This document shows positions 36,519 to 46,671 of a stretch of 64,000 nucleotides of DNA, one piece after another. Position 1 is the stretch's first letter; every line of letters begins with the position of its first letter. A model generated the notes under the pieces. The model ran no database searches, was not told the DNA's origin, and worked only from the letters and a program-made list of their open reading frames with translations. The position numbers and the translations under genes are program-made. Source of the stretch: Jingyaoa shaoxingensis (GTDB lineage Bacteria > Bacillota > Clostridia > Lachnospirales > Lachnospiraceae); the NCBI RefSeq assembly GCF_014385005.1, contig NZ_JACRSZ010000006.1, positions 1-64,000 on the forward strand, in the 5' to 3' direction.

Positions 36519-36546
36519 ATTATATCACAAAATTGCCAGAGTTCAA
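36519..36546 (-). promoter_or_regulatory. Sigma-A promoter of the structured RNA
   Basis: On the minus strand: TTGAAC (36541-36546), 16-nt spacer, TATAAT (36519-36524), placing the start about 7 nt before the first RNA hairpin. Confidence 0.65.
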
Positions 36547-36638
36547 TAGCTCTGGAAAACTTTGTGGAGCTGGAATTTCCATGCTCATCTATATTATATG
36601 CAGAATTTCAGAAATAGAAACAGTTTTTGATTGTTTTT

Positions 36639-36947
36639 TCAGTGCCAAGAGAATGTCATTATCTGTCCAGCAAGATAATAGTATTCATATTCGAATATTG
36701 TCATCTCATCCTTTGTTTCGAAGTATTTATGTAAGGCTTTGTGATCTTCCGGTGTTAACACTATACCTTCCATACTATTTATCAATATACGCAGTGCTGG
36801 ATTTTCTTCCACAATTCTCATTGCTTTCATCTGGAGTTCACGATATTCTGAGTGACTCTTTTTCAAATACTTAGTCACCCATTTCTCCACCGATTCCCAT
36901 AGTGTACTTTGTTCCCACATGATGTCCTGTTTTTTCTCATATTGCAT
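36639..36947 (-). CDS. Small hypothetical protein
   Basis: 102 residues, mostly helical, acidic and basic mixed, no membrane segment or signal. Sequence such as ENPALRILINSMEGIVLTPEDHKAL looks like a real soluble protein. AAGGGAG lies just before the ATG. Not recognised; may accompany the PBECR4-like unit as part of an accessory insertion within the fibre locus. Confidence 0.55.
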   Translation of the reverse strand: MQYEKKQDIMWEQSTLWESVEKWVTKYLKKSHSEYRELQMKAMRIVEENPALRILINSMEGIVLTPEDHKALHKYFETKDEMTIFEYEYYYLAGQIMTFSWH

Positions 36948-37080
36948 TTCTCCCTTCTGAGTGTTCTCTTTTCAGTTACATGACTATACCAGAAACTGGG
37001 GAAATAGCAATTCATCAGATGTACTGAAAAAGAGTGGTGGGGATTGGGGATAATAAATATAAGAAAAAATGGGTAAAAAA

Positions 37081-37113
37081 ATTTCCCAGACGCCACAACC
37101 GTCTGGGAAATTT
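37081..37113 (-). terminator. Strong terminator of fibre subunit gene
   Basis: Stem TTTCCCAGACG/CGTCTGGGAAA around a 7-nt loop, with T-rich DNA after it on the minus strand (AAATTTTTTT). Ten nt past the stop of the gene ending at 37123. Confidence 0.85.
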
Positions 37114-37122
37114 TAGAAAATA

Positions 37123-38058
37123 TTACTGAGCGCTTCCAGCACAGAACCCGAGAGTTGCCGTAATCTTGTTTGTAGTACCTGTAATTTCATTTACAGTACT
37201 GTTATTACAATCATAATCACAGCCTTCCATCCAGATATATGCTTTAATTTTAACAACTTCATTATTTTTAGTGAAGTTATAGAGTTCATCAGCCTGACCA
37301 ACTGTAGCAGAAAGTCCATTTGCCGGATCTGGAGTTGCTAAAGCCTTATTATCACCAGTAAGTGCTTTACTTGCAGCTGATACAATGCTGTCTGCGGTTG
37401 GGGTTCCAAAAGTATCTGTAGTTTCTGCTTTGGTCATACCAGAAACTGCTTTATTAATACCATCCGCACTTAAAGCTGTAAGAGTAGTATTGTATGATCC
37501 TGTAGTATTAGTTACTGGATCAATTTGATAAAATACTGTTTTCTTCCATACTCCTTCACTGTTTGAAACAACAAGAGCAAGACGCAGAACTTTGTTCATA
37601 GTATTGTTAGTGCCAGTTACATTAAAAGCAGTTTCTGTGTCAAGATACAGTTTACAAGCCTGAGAAGCCTTAATTTCAAAATCTTTTGTCCAATATTCAT
37701 CTCCAGTTGCGGCAGATACTTTATTTACTGTGATTTTATCATCTGTATCTTTTGCCCAATCATTTTGAACGAAGAAATCAAATGCATCTGTTGATTTTTT
37801 TCCGATTGTAGAGACTGGTACAAAGTTTTTATTTTCGTCCGTAAATGTATAGGTCGTTGCCCACTCACTATCTTCATTTTTAATAAGCAGGGTGTTAGCA
37901 GTTGTAGCAGATACCTCTGCGGTACCAGCCGTAACTTTAGTATTCGTTACAAACCAAGCATATGTACTTGATCCCAGCGCTACAGCGGCAACGCATACCA
38001 TGGCAATTGCTGCAGCCAGCTGTTTTTTCAGCGCTTTTACACTTTTTGATTCGATCAT
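37123..38058 (-). CDS. TasA-like fibre subunit, candidate major subunit
   Basis: 311 residues. TM at about 12-32 and cleavage region ALGSSTYAWFVTNTKVTAGT, a textbook SipW/TasA signal. Extracellular domain rich in Thr/Ala/Asn, low in charged repeats, with the PVST block (FVPVSTIGKK) and the C-terminal signature IKAYIWMEGCDYDCNNST then LGFCAG. Unlike its paralogues it is monocistronic, with a structured leader (38125-38213), a strong ribosome site (AAAGGAAAGG) and a strong terminator. That is the arrangement expected of an abundantly made subunit. Confidence 0.85.
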   Translation of the reverse strand: MIESKSVKALKKQLAAAIAMVCVAAVALGSSTYAWFVTNTKVTAGTAEVSATTANTLLIKNEDSEWATTYTFTDENKNFVPVSTIGKKSTDAFDFFVQNDWAKDTDDKITVNKVSAATGDEYWTKDFEIKASQACKLYLDTETAFNVTGTNNTMNKVLRLALVVSNSEGVWKKTVFYQIDPVTNTTGSYNTTLTALSADGINKAVSGMTKAETTDTFGTPTADSIVSAASKALTGDNKALATPDPANGLSATVGQADELYNFTKNNEVVKIKAYIWMEGCDYDCNNSTVNEITGTTNKITATLGFCAGSAQ

Positions 38059-38124
38059 TTTTTTCCTTTCCTTTTGTGGATTATTTTCAGAAGATTTTCT
38101 CCACTCGTCTCGCTCTTTTGTTTC

Positions 38125-38213
38125 TTTTATGATAAGATCATGCTCCCACCGGGCCCGGTTGAAAGAGTATCTCTTCTCACCGTTGTCGGTGAGAAACTCA
38201 TCTTATCATAAAA
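38125..38213 (-). ncRNA. Three-way-junction leader RNA of the fibre subunit gene
   Basis: Perfect 14-bp arms TTTTATGATAAGAT (38125-38138) and ATCTTATCATAAAA (38200-38213) enclose two inner hairpins. One is TTCTCACC/GGTGAGAA with a 6-nt loop (38174-38195). The other, at 38143-38167, holds ACCGGGCCCGGT and has U-G pairs that form only in the minus-sense RNA. That sense is the gene's own transcript, so an RNA role is favoured over a DNA site. The start codon is 67 nt downstream. Not recognised as a known riboswitch. Confidence 0.5.
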
Positions 38214-38296
38214 TCCATTTCACAATCGATTTTCTCTCATGTCATTTTTCTTCTGAATTCTATATAATCAGCGGTTGTGGCGCTGTTTATACCTCT

Positions 38297-39322
38297 TTAT
38301 TTGTTTCTTCTGTTTTCCCAGGTGATCTCTCTGTCTGGATAATAGCTGCCGTTTGGAGCTGTATTTCCTGCTGCATCAATCGGCTTGTCACCTGTGATGG
38401 TATCTTTGATGTCTTTTACAAACTTCCACAGCAGACTGGTGTCATCATCGTAGTCTGCATCGATATTCATGCTGAATTCCACGCTTCCCCCGATAATCGA
38501 GTCTACGCATTCTGGGTCGTCGCCTTCCATCCAGATAACGATCGTGTAACGATCCACATTACCAACCAGAAAATCTTTTTCTTCATACTGGCAGACCACA
38601 TCGTCTGAAACGAAATTGGTGCATCCCGGTTCCTCATTTCCATCTGCTGCCGGTTCTGCATAAACAACCCGTTCCCCATTTCTCCAGACCGCCACTCTCA
38701 CAGCTTCCTCGGCACCTTTCGCACAGGAATCCAGGGTAATCTTAGCGATATAACCCAGATCTTCTTTTCCTGCATTTCGAAGATAATAGGTATATGCCAT
38801 ATAATTCTTTCCGTTGTGGTCACCATCTATTCCATCCAGATCATCCGGAAGATCTTCAATGGACATATTCGTGGCATCCTGTACTGTGTTGGCAGTAAGC
38901 CTTGCGGTAGCATCTTCAAACGTCCCTGTCTCAGAAATGCTGATTCCCTTACGGTATAATTCCAGACGATTCAGGTTGATGGTAAAGTTGCCCATCTTTT
39001 CCTGCATAAATGCTGCTATGAAAAGCACCGCAATTGCCAGAAGCATTCCAAGAAGTGCGACCTGCAGCTTATCCAGACGAAGCAGGGCTGCTGCAATTCT
39101 CTGTTTCTTCCGATGAGGCATATACATACTGACGATGGTCTCCGGATCTACATCATCCCCGTACTTCGCCATCAGTTCCTGCAGTTCCTGGATCCGGATA
39201 ATCTGATCCGTTTTATTCTTTTTTCCAAAACGGTGTTTCTTCTTTGGAGCAGCTTCTCCATTCATCTTTGACTGGATCTGACCGTGTGTCTTTTTGCCAG
39301 ATTTTTTCTTCCACAAACTCAT
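38297..39322 (-). CDS. Membrane-anchored EGxD-signature protein of the fibre locus
   Basis: 341 residues. Long basic cytoplasmic N-terminus (about 80 residues, KKHRFGKKNKTDQ), TM at about 85-108 (VALLGMLLAIAVLFIAAFM) without the AWF cleavage motif, then an extracellular domain. The domain includes the variant signature YTIVIWMEGDDPECVDSIIGG shared with the TasA-like set. Probably stays anchored: a base or nucleator for fibres. Start overlaps the stop of the PilZ gene (4 nt), tying it to c-di-GMP input. Confidence 0.78.
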   Translation of the reverse strand: MSLWKKKSGKKTHGQIQSKMNGEAAPKKKHRFGKKNKTDQIIRIQELQELMAKYGDDVDPETIVSMYMPHRKKQRIAAALLRLDKLQVALLGMLLAIAVLFIAAFMQEKMGNFTINLNRLELYRKGISISETGTFEDATARLTANTVQDATNMSIEDLPDDLDGIDGDHNGKNYMAYTYYLRNAGKEDLGYIAKITLDSCAKGAEEAVRVAVWRNGERVVYAEPAADGNEEPGCTNFVSDDVVCQYEEKDFLVGNVDRYTIVIWMEGDDPECVDSIIGGSVEFSMNIDADYDDDTSLLWKFVKDIKDTITGDKPIDAAGNTAPNGSYYPDREITWENRRNK

Positions 39323-40002
39323 AGTCTGTACCTTTTCTTCACACCGGCAACATAGTCCTGCATCTTCCTGCGTTCATCCATATCTGCAAAACGAAGCTGA
39401 ATACCTGCAACATACCGGAAAGCGCTGCCCTTCGGTACCTCTCTCATCCAGCATACCACACCCACCACGTCTATGGATGCAATTCCGTCGGAAACGGTAC
39501 CGATTCTTGGCAGAGTAAAGACACAGGTCTCTCCCACTTCAAACCAGCGGTTCATGCATACTGCAAGACCACCATTAGAAATGTCCATGGTCTCGCCATT
39601 CTCTTTATCAATCTCTCCATCCAGGTTCAATGCCCAGGTCTCCTGCATATACTGAACCGGAAGTGCTACCTTCATACGAATATCCGCACGCTTGATAAAC
39701 TGTCTCTGCTCCGTCACACGGCGGATCTTCCAGTAACGACGGATTCCCATCTTTACTTCAGCATCCGCATATCCGGCAAATACCTGTATATCATCTCCTT
39801 CTCCACACTGGAATAAGAACTTCTGATTCTCATCCAGCAGAAGTGCCTTGCCGCCAACCATCGGAACCGAAACTAAAAATGCCGATTCATCTACTGCTTT
39901 ATGAAATGTACATATCATATTAAACTTTGGATCCTGCCCTGCCGGCACATCAAATGCCATGCGCAGCTTAGTCCCGGTTTTTATCATTAACGCCCCAGCC
40001 AT
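39319..40002 (-). CDS. PilZ-domain c-di-GMP receptor (YcgR-like)
   Basis: 227 residues. N-terminal YcgR-like domain (about 1-95) and a C-terminal PilZ domain (about 100-225) with both binding motifs: KRADIR (RxxxR) and DISNGG ([D/N]xSxxG). Soluble. First gene of a two-gene unit with the anchored EGxD protein. Suggests that surface-fibre assembly or anchoring responds to c-di-GMP. Start at 40002 has a weak ribosome site; an internal Met at 39987 is an alternative. Confidence 0.85.
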   Translation of the reverse strand: MAGALMIKTGTKLRMAFDVPAGQDPKFNMICTFHKAVDESAFLVSVPMVGGKALLLDENQKFLFQCGEGDDIQVFAGYADAEVKMGIRRYWKIRRVTEQRQFIKRADIRMKVALPVQYMQETWALNLDGEIDKENGETMDISNGGLAVCMNRWFEVGETCVFTLPRIGTVSDGIASIDVVGVVCWMREVPKGSAFRYVAGIQLRFADMDERRKMQDYVAGVKKRYRL

Positions 40003-40126
40003 TTACTTCTACACCACCCTGTCTTTTGCATCAGCTGTTCTCTTTTTGATTCTTTTATACAAAAAGATCCAGATATACATAACTATTATACGTTTCTCCC
40101 TCTCATTTGTCTACAAAATTCCATTA

Positions 40127-40158
40127 GGGACGGTGTTTTCTGGTTTTTTTACTGTCCC
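40127..40158. repeat. REP-like palindrome, copy 3
   Basis: GGGACGGT ... ACTGTCCC stem with one mismatch. Shares most positions with copy 2 at 21962-22005. Left boundary of the RAYT relic. Confidence 0.7.
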
Positions 40159-40202
40159 CTCTGGTCAAATTCCATTTTCCTCTTGCATTATATATCAGAT
40201 TT

Positions 40203-40661
40203 TCTATAACGGCTCTTAACAATTCGCTTATTTCTGAATTCATTTCTCAACAGTTCATGAAAGGATAGTACAATCAGAAATATCAGCGCATGGGGTATCT
40301 GTTTCAGAACCGATTTAAAAGCGAACCAGTAAATGATAATTCTTCTTTTATTGATATCGACAAAATTCCTGTTTTGTTTCCGAATCATGAAGAATGTCTT
40401 CAGTATTTACACACTACTTCTGATCTAAGATGCATGGAATACTATTCCAGTTCACGTCTTCCAGACGCAGAGGCACTTAAAATCATCCGTCAAAAAACAC
40501 CCTGCAATTCTCCTTCTGATTTTCAATGTCTTGAACTTCCTATAAGAAATCACTATCTGCACTTGTTGTATCATTCCGGTATTTCCATACGACAGCTCAG
40601 CCGACTTACCGGCATATCTCGAACAGTAATAAGCAATGCTGTAAAATATAATGTTACATAA
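40203..40661 (+). pseudogene. RAYT (REP-associated Y1 transposase) C-terminal relic
   Basis: From 40290 the frame reads GYLFQNRFKSEPV, matching the GHLFQDRFKSE block after the Y1 catalytic domain of RAYT proteins, and ends with ISIRQLSRLTGISRTVIS, the helix-turn-helix-like tail typical of Firmicute members. Upstream in the same frame QFMKG, a TAG stop, then YNQKYQR extends the homology, so the gene is broken by a stop. The HUH-bearing N-terminus (NHVHLLI region) is missing. Non-functional. Confidence 0.75.
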
Positions 40662-40663
40662 AC

Positions 40664-40705
40664 GGACGGAGTTTTTCAACTCTTTAGAGCAAAAAAACTC
40701 CGTCC
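40664..40705. repeat. REP-like palindrome, copy 4
   Basis: 13-bp arms GGACGGAGTTTTT and AAAAACTCCGTCC with loop CAACTCTTTAGAGCAA. Right boundary of the RAYT relic and 12 nt from the GH43 stop, so it can act as a transcription terminator for the arabinan operon. Confidence 0.8.
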
Positions 40706-40716
40706 CCAATGGATTA

Positions 40717-41664
40717 CTAATACTTAAAGACCGGTCTTCCATCCTCTCCCCATGTGAGTTTCATCAGCATTGCATGACGATTTGGATTATATAATGGATT
40801 ACCCTCAATCTTTTCTTCTGTTCTGGCATGATATACCATAATCGGATTTCCCTGCTCATCTTCTGTAAAGGAATTGTGTCCCGGTCCATAGATGCCTTTT
40901 TCTGCATTGGTCTCTAATACCGGGTAACGTTCCTTTTTCCACATAGCAGGATCCAACAGATCAGCATCTTCCGATATACTTAACATACCCATACAATATG
41001 CTGCTCCTGTTTCCGAAGCAGAATATGTCATATAAATCTTTCCGTCGTGATGTATGACAGCCGGTCCTTCATTTACCCAAAAACCAATTCTTTCCCAGTC
41101 ATAATCCGGTGTTGTTAACAGCACCTGCACCGTTTTCAACTTACAGGGATTTTCCATTTCAGCAATATACAGATTTGAAATCTGTTTTCCAACTCCTACT
41201 TTTTCTGCCCATATATAATAGTGTTTTCCACGATTTTCAAATACCGTGCCATCCAGTGAGAATGCCTCAAATGAAAATTCATCTTCTTCTGCCCGGATCA
41301 TTTTACCTTTTTCCACCCAGTTCCCTGTCATAGGATCCTGATCTGCACATTCCAGAATATAAGGTCTGATCGCCCAAACATCATCTATATCGCCACCGGC
41401 ATAATAGATGTACCACTTACCATTCAGATAATGCAGCTCCGGTGCCCAGATATGTTCACTCATAATCCCTTTGTCATGTTTTTGCCACACCCTGACTTCT
41501 TCTGCGTCTTTTAAGCCTGCCAGTGTATCACTATGTCTGAGTACAATCCTATCATAAGCCGGAATGGATGCTGTAAAATAATACGTGCCATCTATATGCT
41601 TGTACACATAAGGATCTGCTCTCTGCAAAATCCATGGTTTGTTATATTCTAATTCCTGACTCAT
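40717..41664 (-). CDS. GH43 alpha-L-arabinofuranosidase-type glycosidase
   Basis: 315 residues, five-bladed propeller family. Catalytic triad visible: Asp17 in RADPYV (base), Asp138 in SLDGTVF (pKa modulator), Glu199 in NEGPAV (acid). No signal peptide: acts on imported oligosaccharides. Sequence type resembles the GH43 subgroup of exo-1,5-arabinofuranosidases. Last gene of the arabinan operon, 18 nt after GH51. Confidence 0.87.
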   Translation of the reverse strand: MSQELEYNKPWILQRADPYVYKHIDGTYYFTASIPAYDRIVLRHSDTLAGLKDAEEVRVWQKHDKGIMSEHIWAPELHYLNGKWYIYYAGGDIDDVWAIRPYILECADQDPMTGNWVEKGKMIRAEEDEFSFEAFSLDGTVFENRGKHYYIWAEKVGVGKQISNLYIAEMENPCKLKTVQVLLTTPDYDWERIGFWVNEGPAVIHHDGKIYMTYSASETGAAYCMGMLSISEDADLLDPAMWKKERYPVLETNAEKGIYGPGHNSFTEDEQGNPIMVYHARTEEKIEGNPLYNPNRHAMLMKLTWGEDGRPVFKY

Positions 41665-41682
41665 TTTTACCTCCAGGATACT

Positions 41683-44086
<2,404 letters not shown>

Positions 44087-44089
44087 TGT

Positions 44090-44998
44090 TTATTCCCCCT
44101 TCTTACTTCCAATTGTACCGTTAATACGAAGCTGAATCATATTGACTGCCAGAACAATCAAAAGGAAAATTACACCTATTGCACTGGCAATACCAAGCTG
44201 ATTTTGTTCAAATCCCATTCTGTACAACATACCAACCAATGTGGTTGCCACATTATTCGGGGATTTGTTTCCATTAAATAACATATAACTTTCTGAAAAC
44301 ATCGCCATACCACCAAAAATGGAAATGGTCAATACATAGATTGTCGTCGGTTTCAGCAGTGGAATCGTGATATAACGAAGCTGCTGCATTCCTGTTGCCC
44401 CATCAATAGAAGCTGATTCATAAAGATCTGCCGGTATCTGCTGTAAACCAGACAGATAATACATCATGTTTACACCTGTCCATCTCCACAGGCAAAGGAA
44501 AAATAATGTAATCCATACTGTAACCGGCTTTCTCAACCAGATAATCGGTTCTACTCCAAACAGATTCATAACCTGGTTCATAAAAGATCCTTCCAGTTCT
44601 CCGAACATCAAACGGAAAACCACACCTGCTACTACTACAGAAGTGAGTGCCGGTATAAATAAAATACTTCGAAATGTTCCTTTTGCTCTCATATGCTTAC
44701 TGTTCAGCATAGCTGCCAGTATCATAGGAATCGGAATCATCATAATACAGGTTACTATGGTGTAAAAGACACTGTTTTTCAAGCTTTTAAGAAATACTGC
44801 ATTGGTCAGTATCTTGTAATTTTCTAATCCGATAAATGTTGTATTTGCACCTGCTACTTTCTGAAAACTCATAAGAATCATACTTACAATGGAATATGCA
44901 AAAAAGATTGCAAACGTAAGTATAAATGGCATTACAAATACATATGGTGCTACTTTCTGTGAATATAAAAATTTCTTTACCACACTTTGTTTTTTCAT
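44090..44998 (-). CDS. CUT1 sugar ABC permease, MalF/AraP type
   Basis: 302 residues from ATG 44998 (AAAGGAG 6 nt upstream; the ORF opens at 45016). Six membrane segments; EAA loop ESASIDGATGMQQLRYITIP. Partner of the MalG-type permease. Follows the binding-protein gene and an intergenic stem-loop that probably lowers its expression relative to the binding protein. Confidence 0.92.
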   Translation of the reverse strand: MKKQSVVKKFLYSQKVAPYVFVMPFILTFAIFFAYSIVSMILMSFQKVAGANTTFIGLENYKILTNAVFLKSLKNSVFYTIVTCIMMIPIPMILAAMLNSKHMRAKGTFRSILFIPALTSVVVAGVVFRLMFGELEGSFMNQVMNLFGVEPIIWLRKPVTVWITLFFLCLWRWTGVNMMYYLSGLQQIPADLYESASIDGATGMQQLRYITIPLLKPTTIYVLTISIFGGMAMFSESYMLFNGNKSPNNVATTLVGMLYRMGFEQNQLGIASAIGVIFLLIVLAVNMIQLRINGTIGSKKGE

Positions 44999-45040
44999 AT
45001 TTTCTCCTTTCATCACATAGGAGAGTGCCCCGTATGATTC

Positions 45041-45072
45041 AAAAATGCCGCGGGTTATCCTCCCGCGGCACC
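45041..45072 (-). terminator. Attenuating stem-loop between binding protein and permeases
   Basis: GTGCCGCGGG ... CCCGCGGCA, a strong GC stem followed by TTTTTG on the minus strand. Such partial terminators after binding-protein genes give high binding protein to permease ratios. Confidence 0.8.
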
Positions 45073-45107
45073 CTAATGGTTTTATGCCTGTAAATCAGAC
45101 GTTTGAT

Positions 45108-46427
45108 TTAGTAAATAATGGAATCCTGTTCACCCTGAAGCAGTTCCATAGCATCCTGATCTACTGAAATTTCAAATGCATTTGAATATGTTGTAGATAC
45201 CAATGTACTGTATGTTGCTGAGTAAGCGCCAGAGATATTTGGTGCTGTAATGTCTGTTCCGTTTGCTTTCAGAACATCAAATGGATTGGTTGTGAAGTAA
45301 GCAAGGAACTTATTGTCTTTGTTGTCTGTGATTTCCGGATCATCCCAAAGTTCTGTACGGATAGGGTCAAATCCTAATTCATTCCATTCATATGTACATC
45401 CTTCTTTGGATAATTTTGCAAATGCAAGGAAATCTTTTGCAAGCTGTTCATTTTCTGTACCTTTGATTACGGATGTACCTGTACCACCCTGAAGAACTTC
45501 ACGAACATCGCCTTCGTTCCAAACCGGGATTGGGTAAATAGCCATCTTGCCATTAAGATCTGCACAGTAATCTGTAAATCTTCCCATGTACCACAGTGGC
45601 ATGATTACGGAAGCAACACCGCCATCATTCAGATGACCATACCATTCTTCTGTATGGAATCCACCGCCTGGAGCGATTTCACAAACACCAAGGTTAATCA
45701 TTTCTCTGATGTAATCGATAACTTCTGCATGCTCTTCTGTTACAAGATTTGGATTTCCTTCATCATCTACGTACTGAGCGTTCTTTTCCAGCATCATGCA
45801 CTGTGGGAAGAACAGGTCAGATGTCTCTACTGCACACATTGGTTTTCCTGTCTTTTCCAGAACTGTCTTACCTGCTTCTACATAATCATCCCAGGTAACG
45901 ATATCTGCAGGATCTACACCAGCTTCATTCATGATGTCCATGTTGTAATATGCTACTGTTGCACCAAGATGGAAGTCTACACCATAATAGTTGCCTTCAT
46001 TATCGCCATACATGCTTACACGGGACATAACCACATCATCTTTATATGGTTCTACTGCATCATTGATTGGAAGCAGATATCCGTCTTTCAGGAAAGATCC
46101 ATAGTAACCAATTTCAATATCTGCCATATCCGGTGCACCTTCTCCTGACTGGCAGGCAATCAGCAGTTTGCTGTGAGTAGAATGAGATTCTCCTGTGGTA
46201 ACTGTCAGGTTAATCGGTCTGTCTGGATTCTGCTCATTCCATACATCTGCCATGGATGTCCAGAAGCCTACGTGCAATTCTTGGAATGTCCAAAAGCTAA
46301 GTTCTGTACCGCCATCTACGAATGTATTCGTTCCCTGTGTAGATCCATCATCCGTTGCTCCTACACCAAAAGACATCCCAAGTGCCATTGCTGTTGCTAA
46401 TGCGCCTGCAAGCAATTTCTTTTTCAT
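45108..46427 (-). CDS. Sugar ABC substrate-binding protein (arabino-oligosaccharide)
   Basis: 439 residues, CUT1 extracellular binding protein. Signal peptide about 1-24 (LLAGALATAMALGMSFGVGA). It has no lipobox Cys, which is odd for a monoderm. The conserved MalE-type lobes are visible (VDFHLGATVAYYNMDIMNEAG, TWDDYVEAGK). Substrate inferred from the GH43/GH51 genes in the operon. Confidence 0.88.
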   Translation of the reverse strand: MKKKLLAGALATAMALGMSFGVGATDDGSTQGTNTFVDGGTELSFWTFQELHVGFWTSMADVWNEQNPDRPINLTVTTGESHSTHSKLLIACQSGEGAPDMADIEIGYYGSFLKDGYLLPINDAVEPYKDDVVMSRVSMYGDNEGNYYGVDFHLGATVAYYNMDIMNEAGVDPADIVTWDDYVEAGKTVLEKTGKPMCAVETSDLFFPQCMMLEKNAQYVDDEGNPNLVTEEHAEVIDYIREMINLGVCEIAPGGGFHTEEWYGHLNDGGVASVIMPLWYMGRFTDYCADLNGKMAIYPIPVWNEGDVREVLQGGTGTSVIKGTENEQLAKDFLAFAKLSKEGCTYEWNELGFDPIRTELWDDPEITDNKDNKFLAYFTTNPFDVLKANGTDITAPNISGAYSATYSTLVSTTYSNAFEISVDQDAMELLQGEQDSIIY

Positions 46428-46471
46428 GTTTTTTTCCTCCCTTAATTTGGTATCACGTTTTTTGTAATTAC

Positions 46472-46500
46472 AGATTAACGTTAATCCTATAATTTGTCAA
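46472..46500 (-). promoter_or_regulatory. Promoter with LacI-type operator for arabinan operon
   Basis: On the minus strand TTGACA (46495-46500), 17-nt spacer, TAATCT (46472-46477). A perfect 14-bp palindrome GATTAACGTTAATC with central CG (46473-46486) covers the -10, the form expected of a LacI-family operator. The regulator gene starts 186 nt away on the other strand. Confidence 0.75.
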
Positions 46501-46671
46501 TCATATTTTTGCTTATTTACGTCATTTTGTCAAAAGCATACAGTTTTTAAATCGCTTTTTTGTACATTTTCGCATGTATAGAAGCTCTCTAGCTTTCTGA
46601 TACTTGTTGATTTTTGTCTCTTTCTGTTATAGAATAATACTTGATTTTTTAAGAACGGGAGGAGTCGCAAT

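Larger units (their letters stand above)
40121..40712. mobile_element. Decayed REP/RAYT element with near-identical inverted ends
   Basis: Left end CCATTAGGGACGGTGTTTT (40121-40139) and right end (40694-40712; its inward reading is CCATTGGGGACGGAGTTTT) match at 17 of 19 positions. Between them is a relic of a REP-associated tyrosine transposase. The same GGGACGG palindromes occur at 19491 and 21962, so this element family has been active in the region. Confidence 0.7.
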
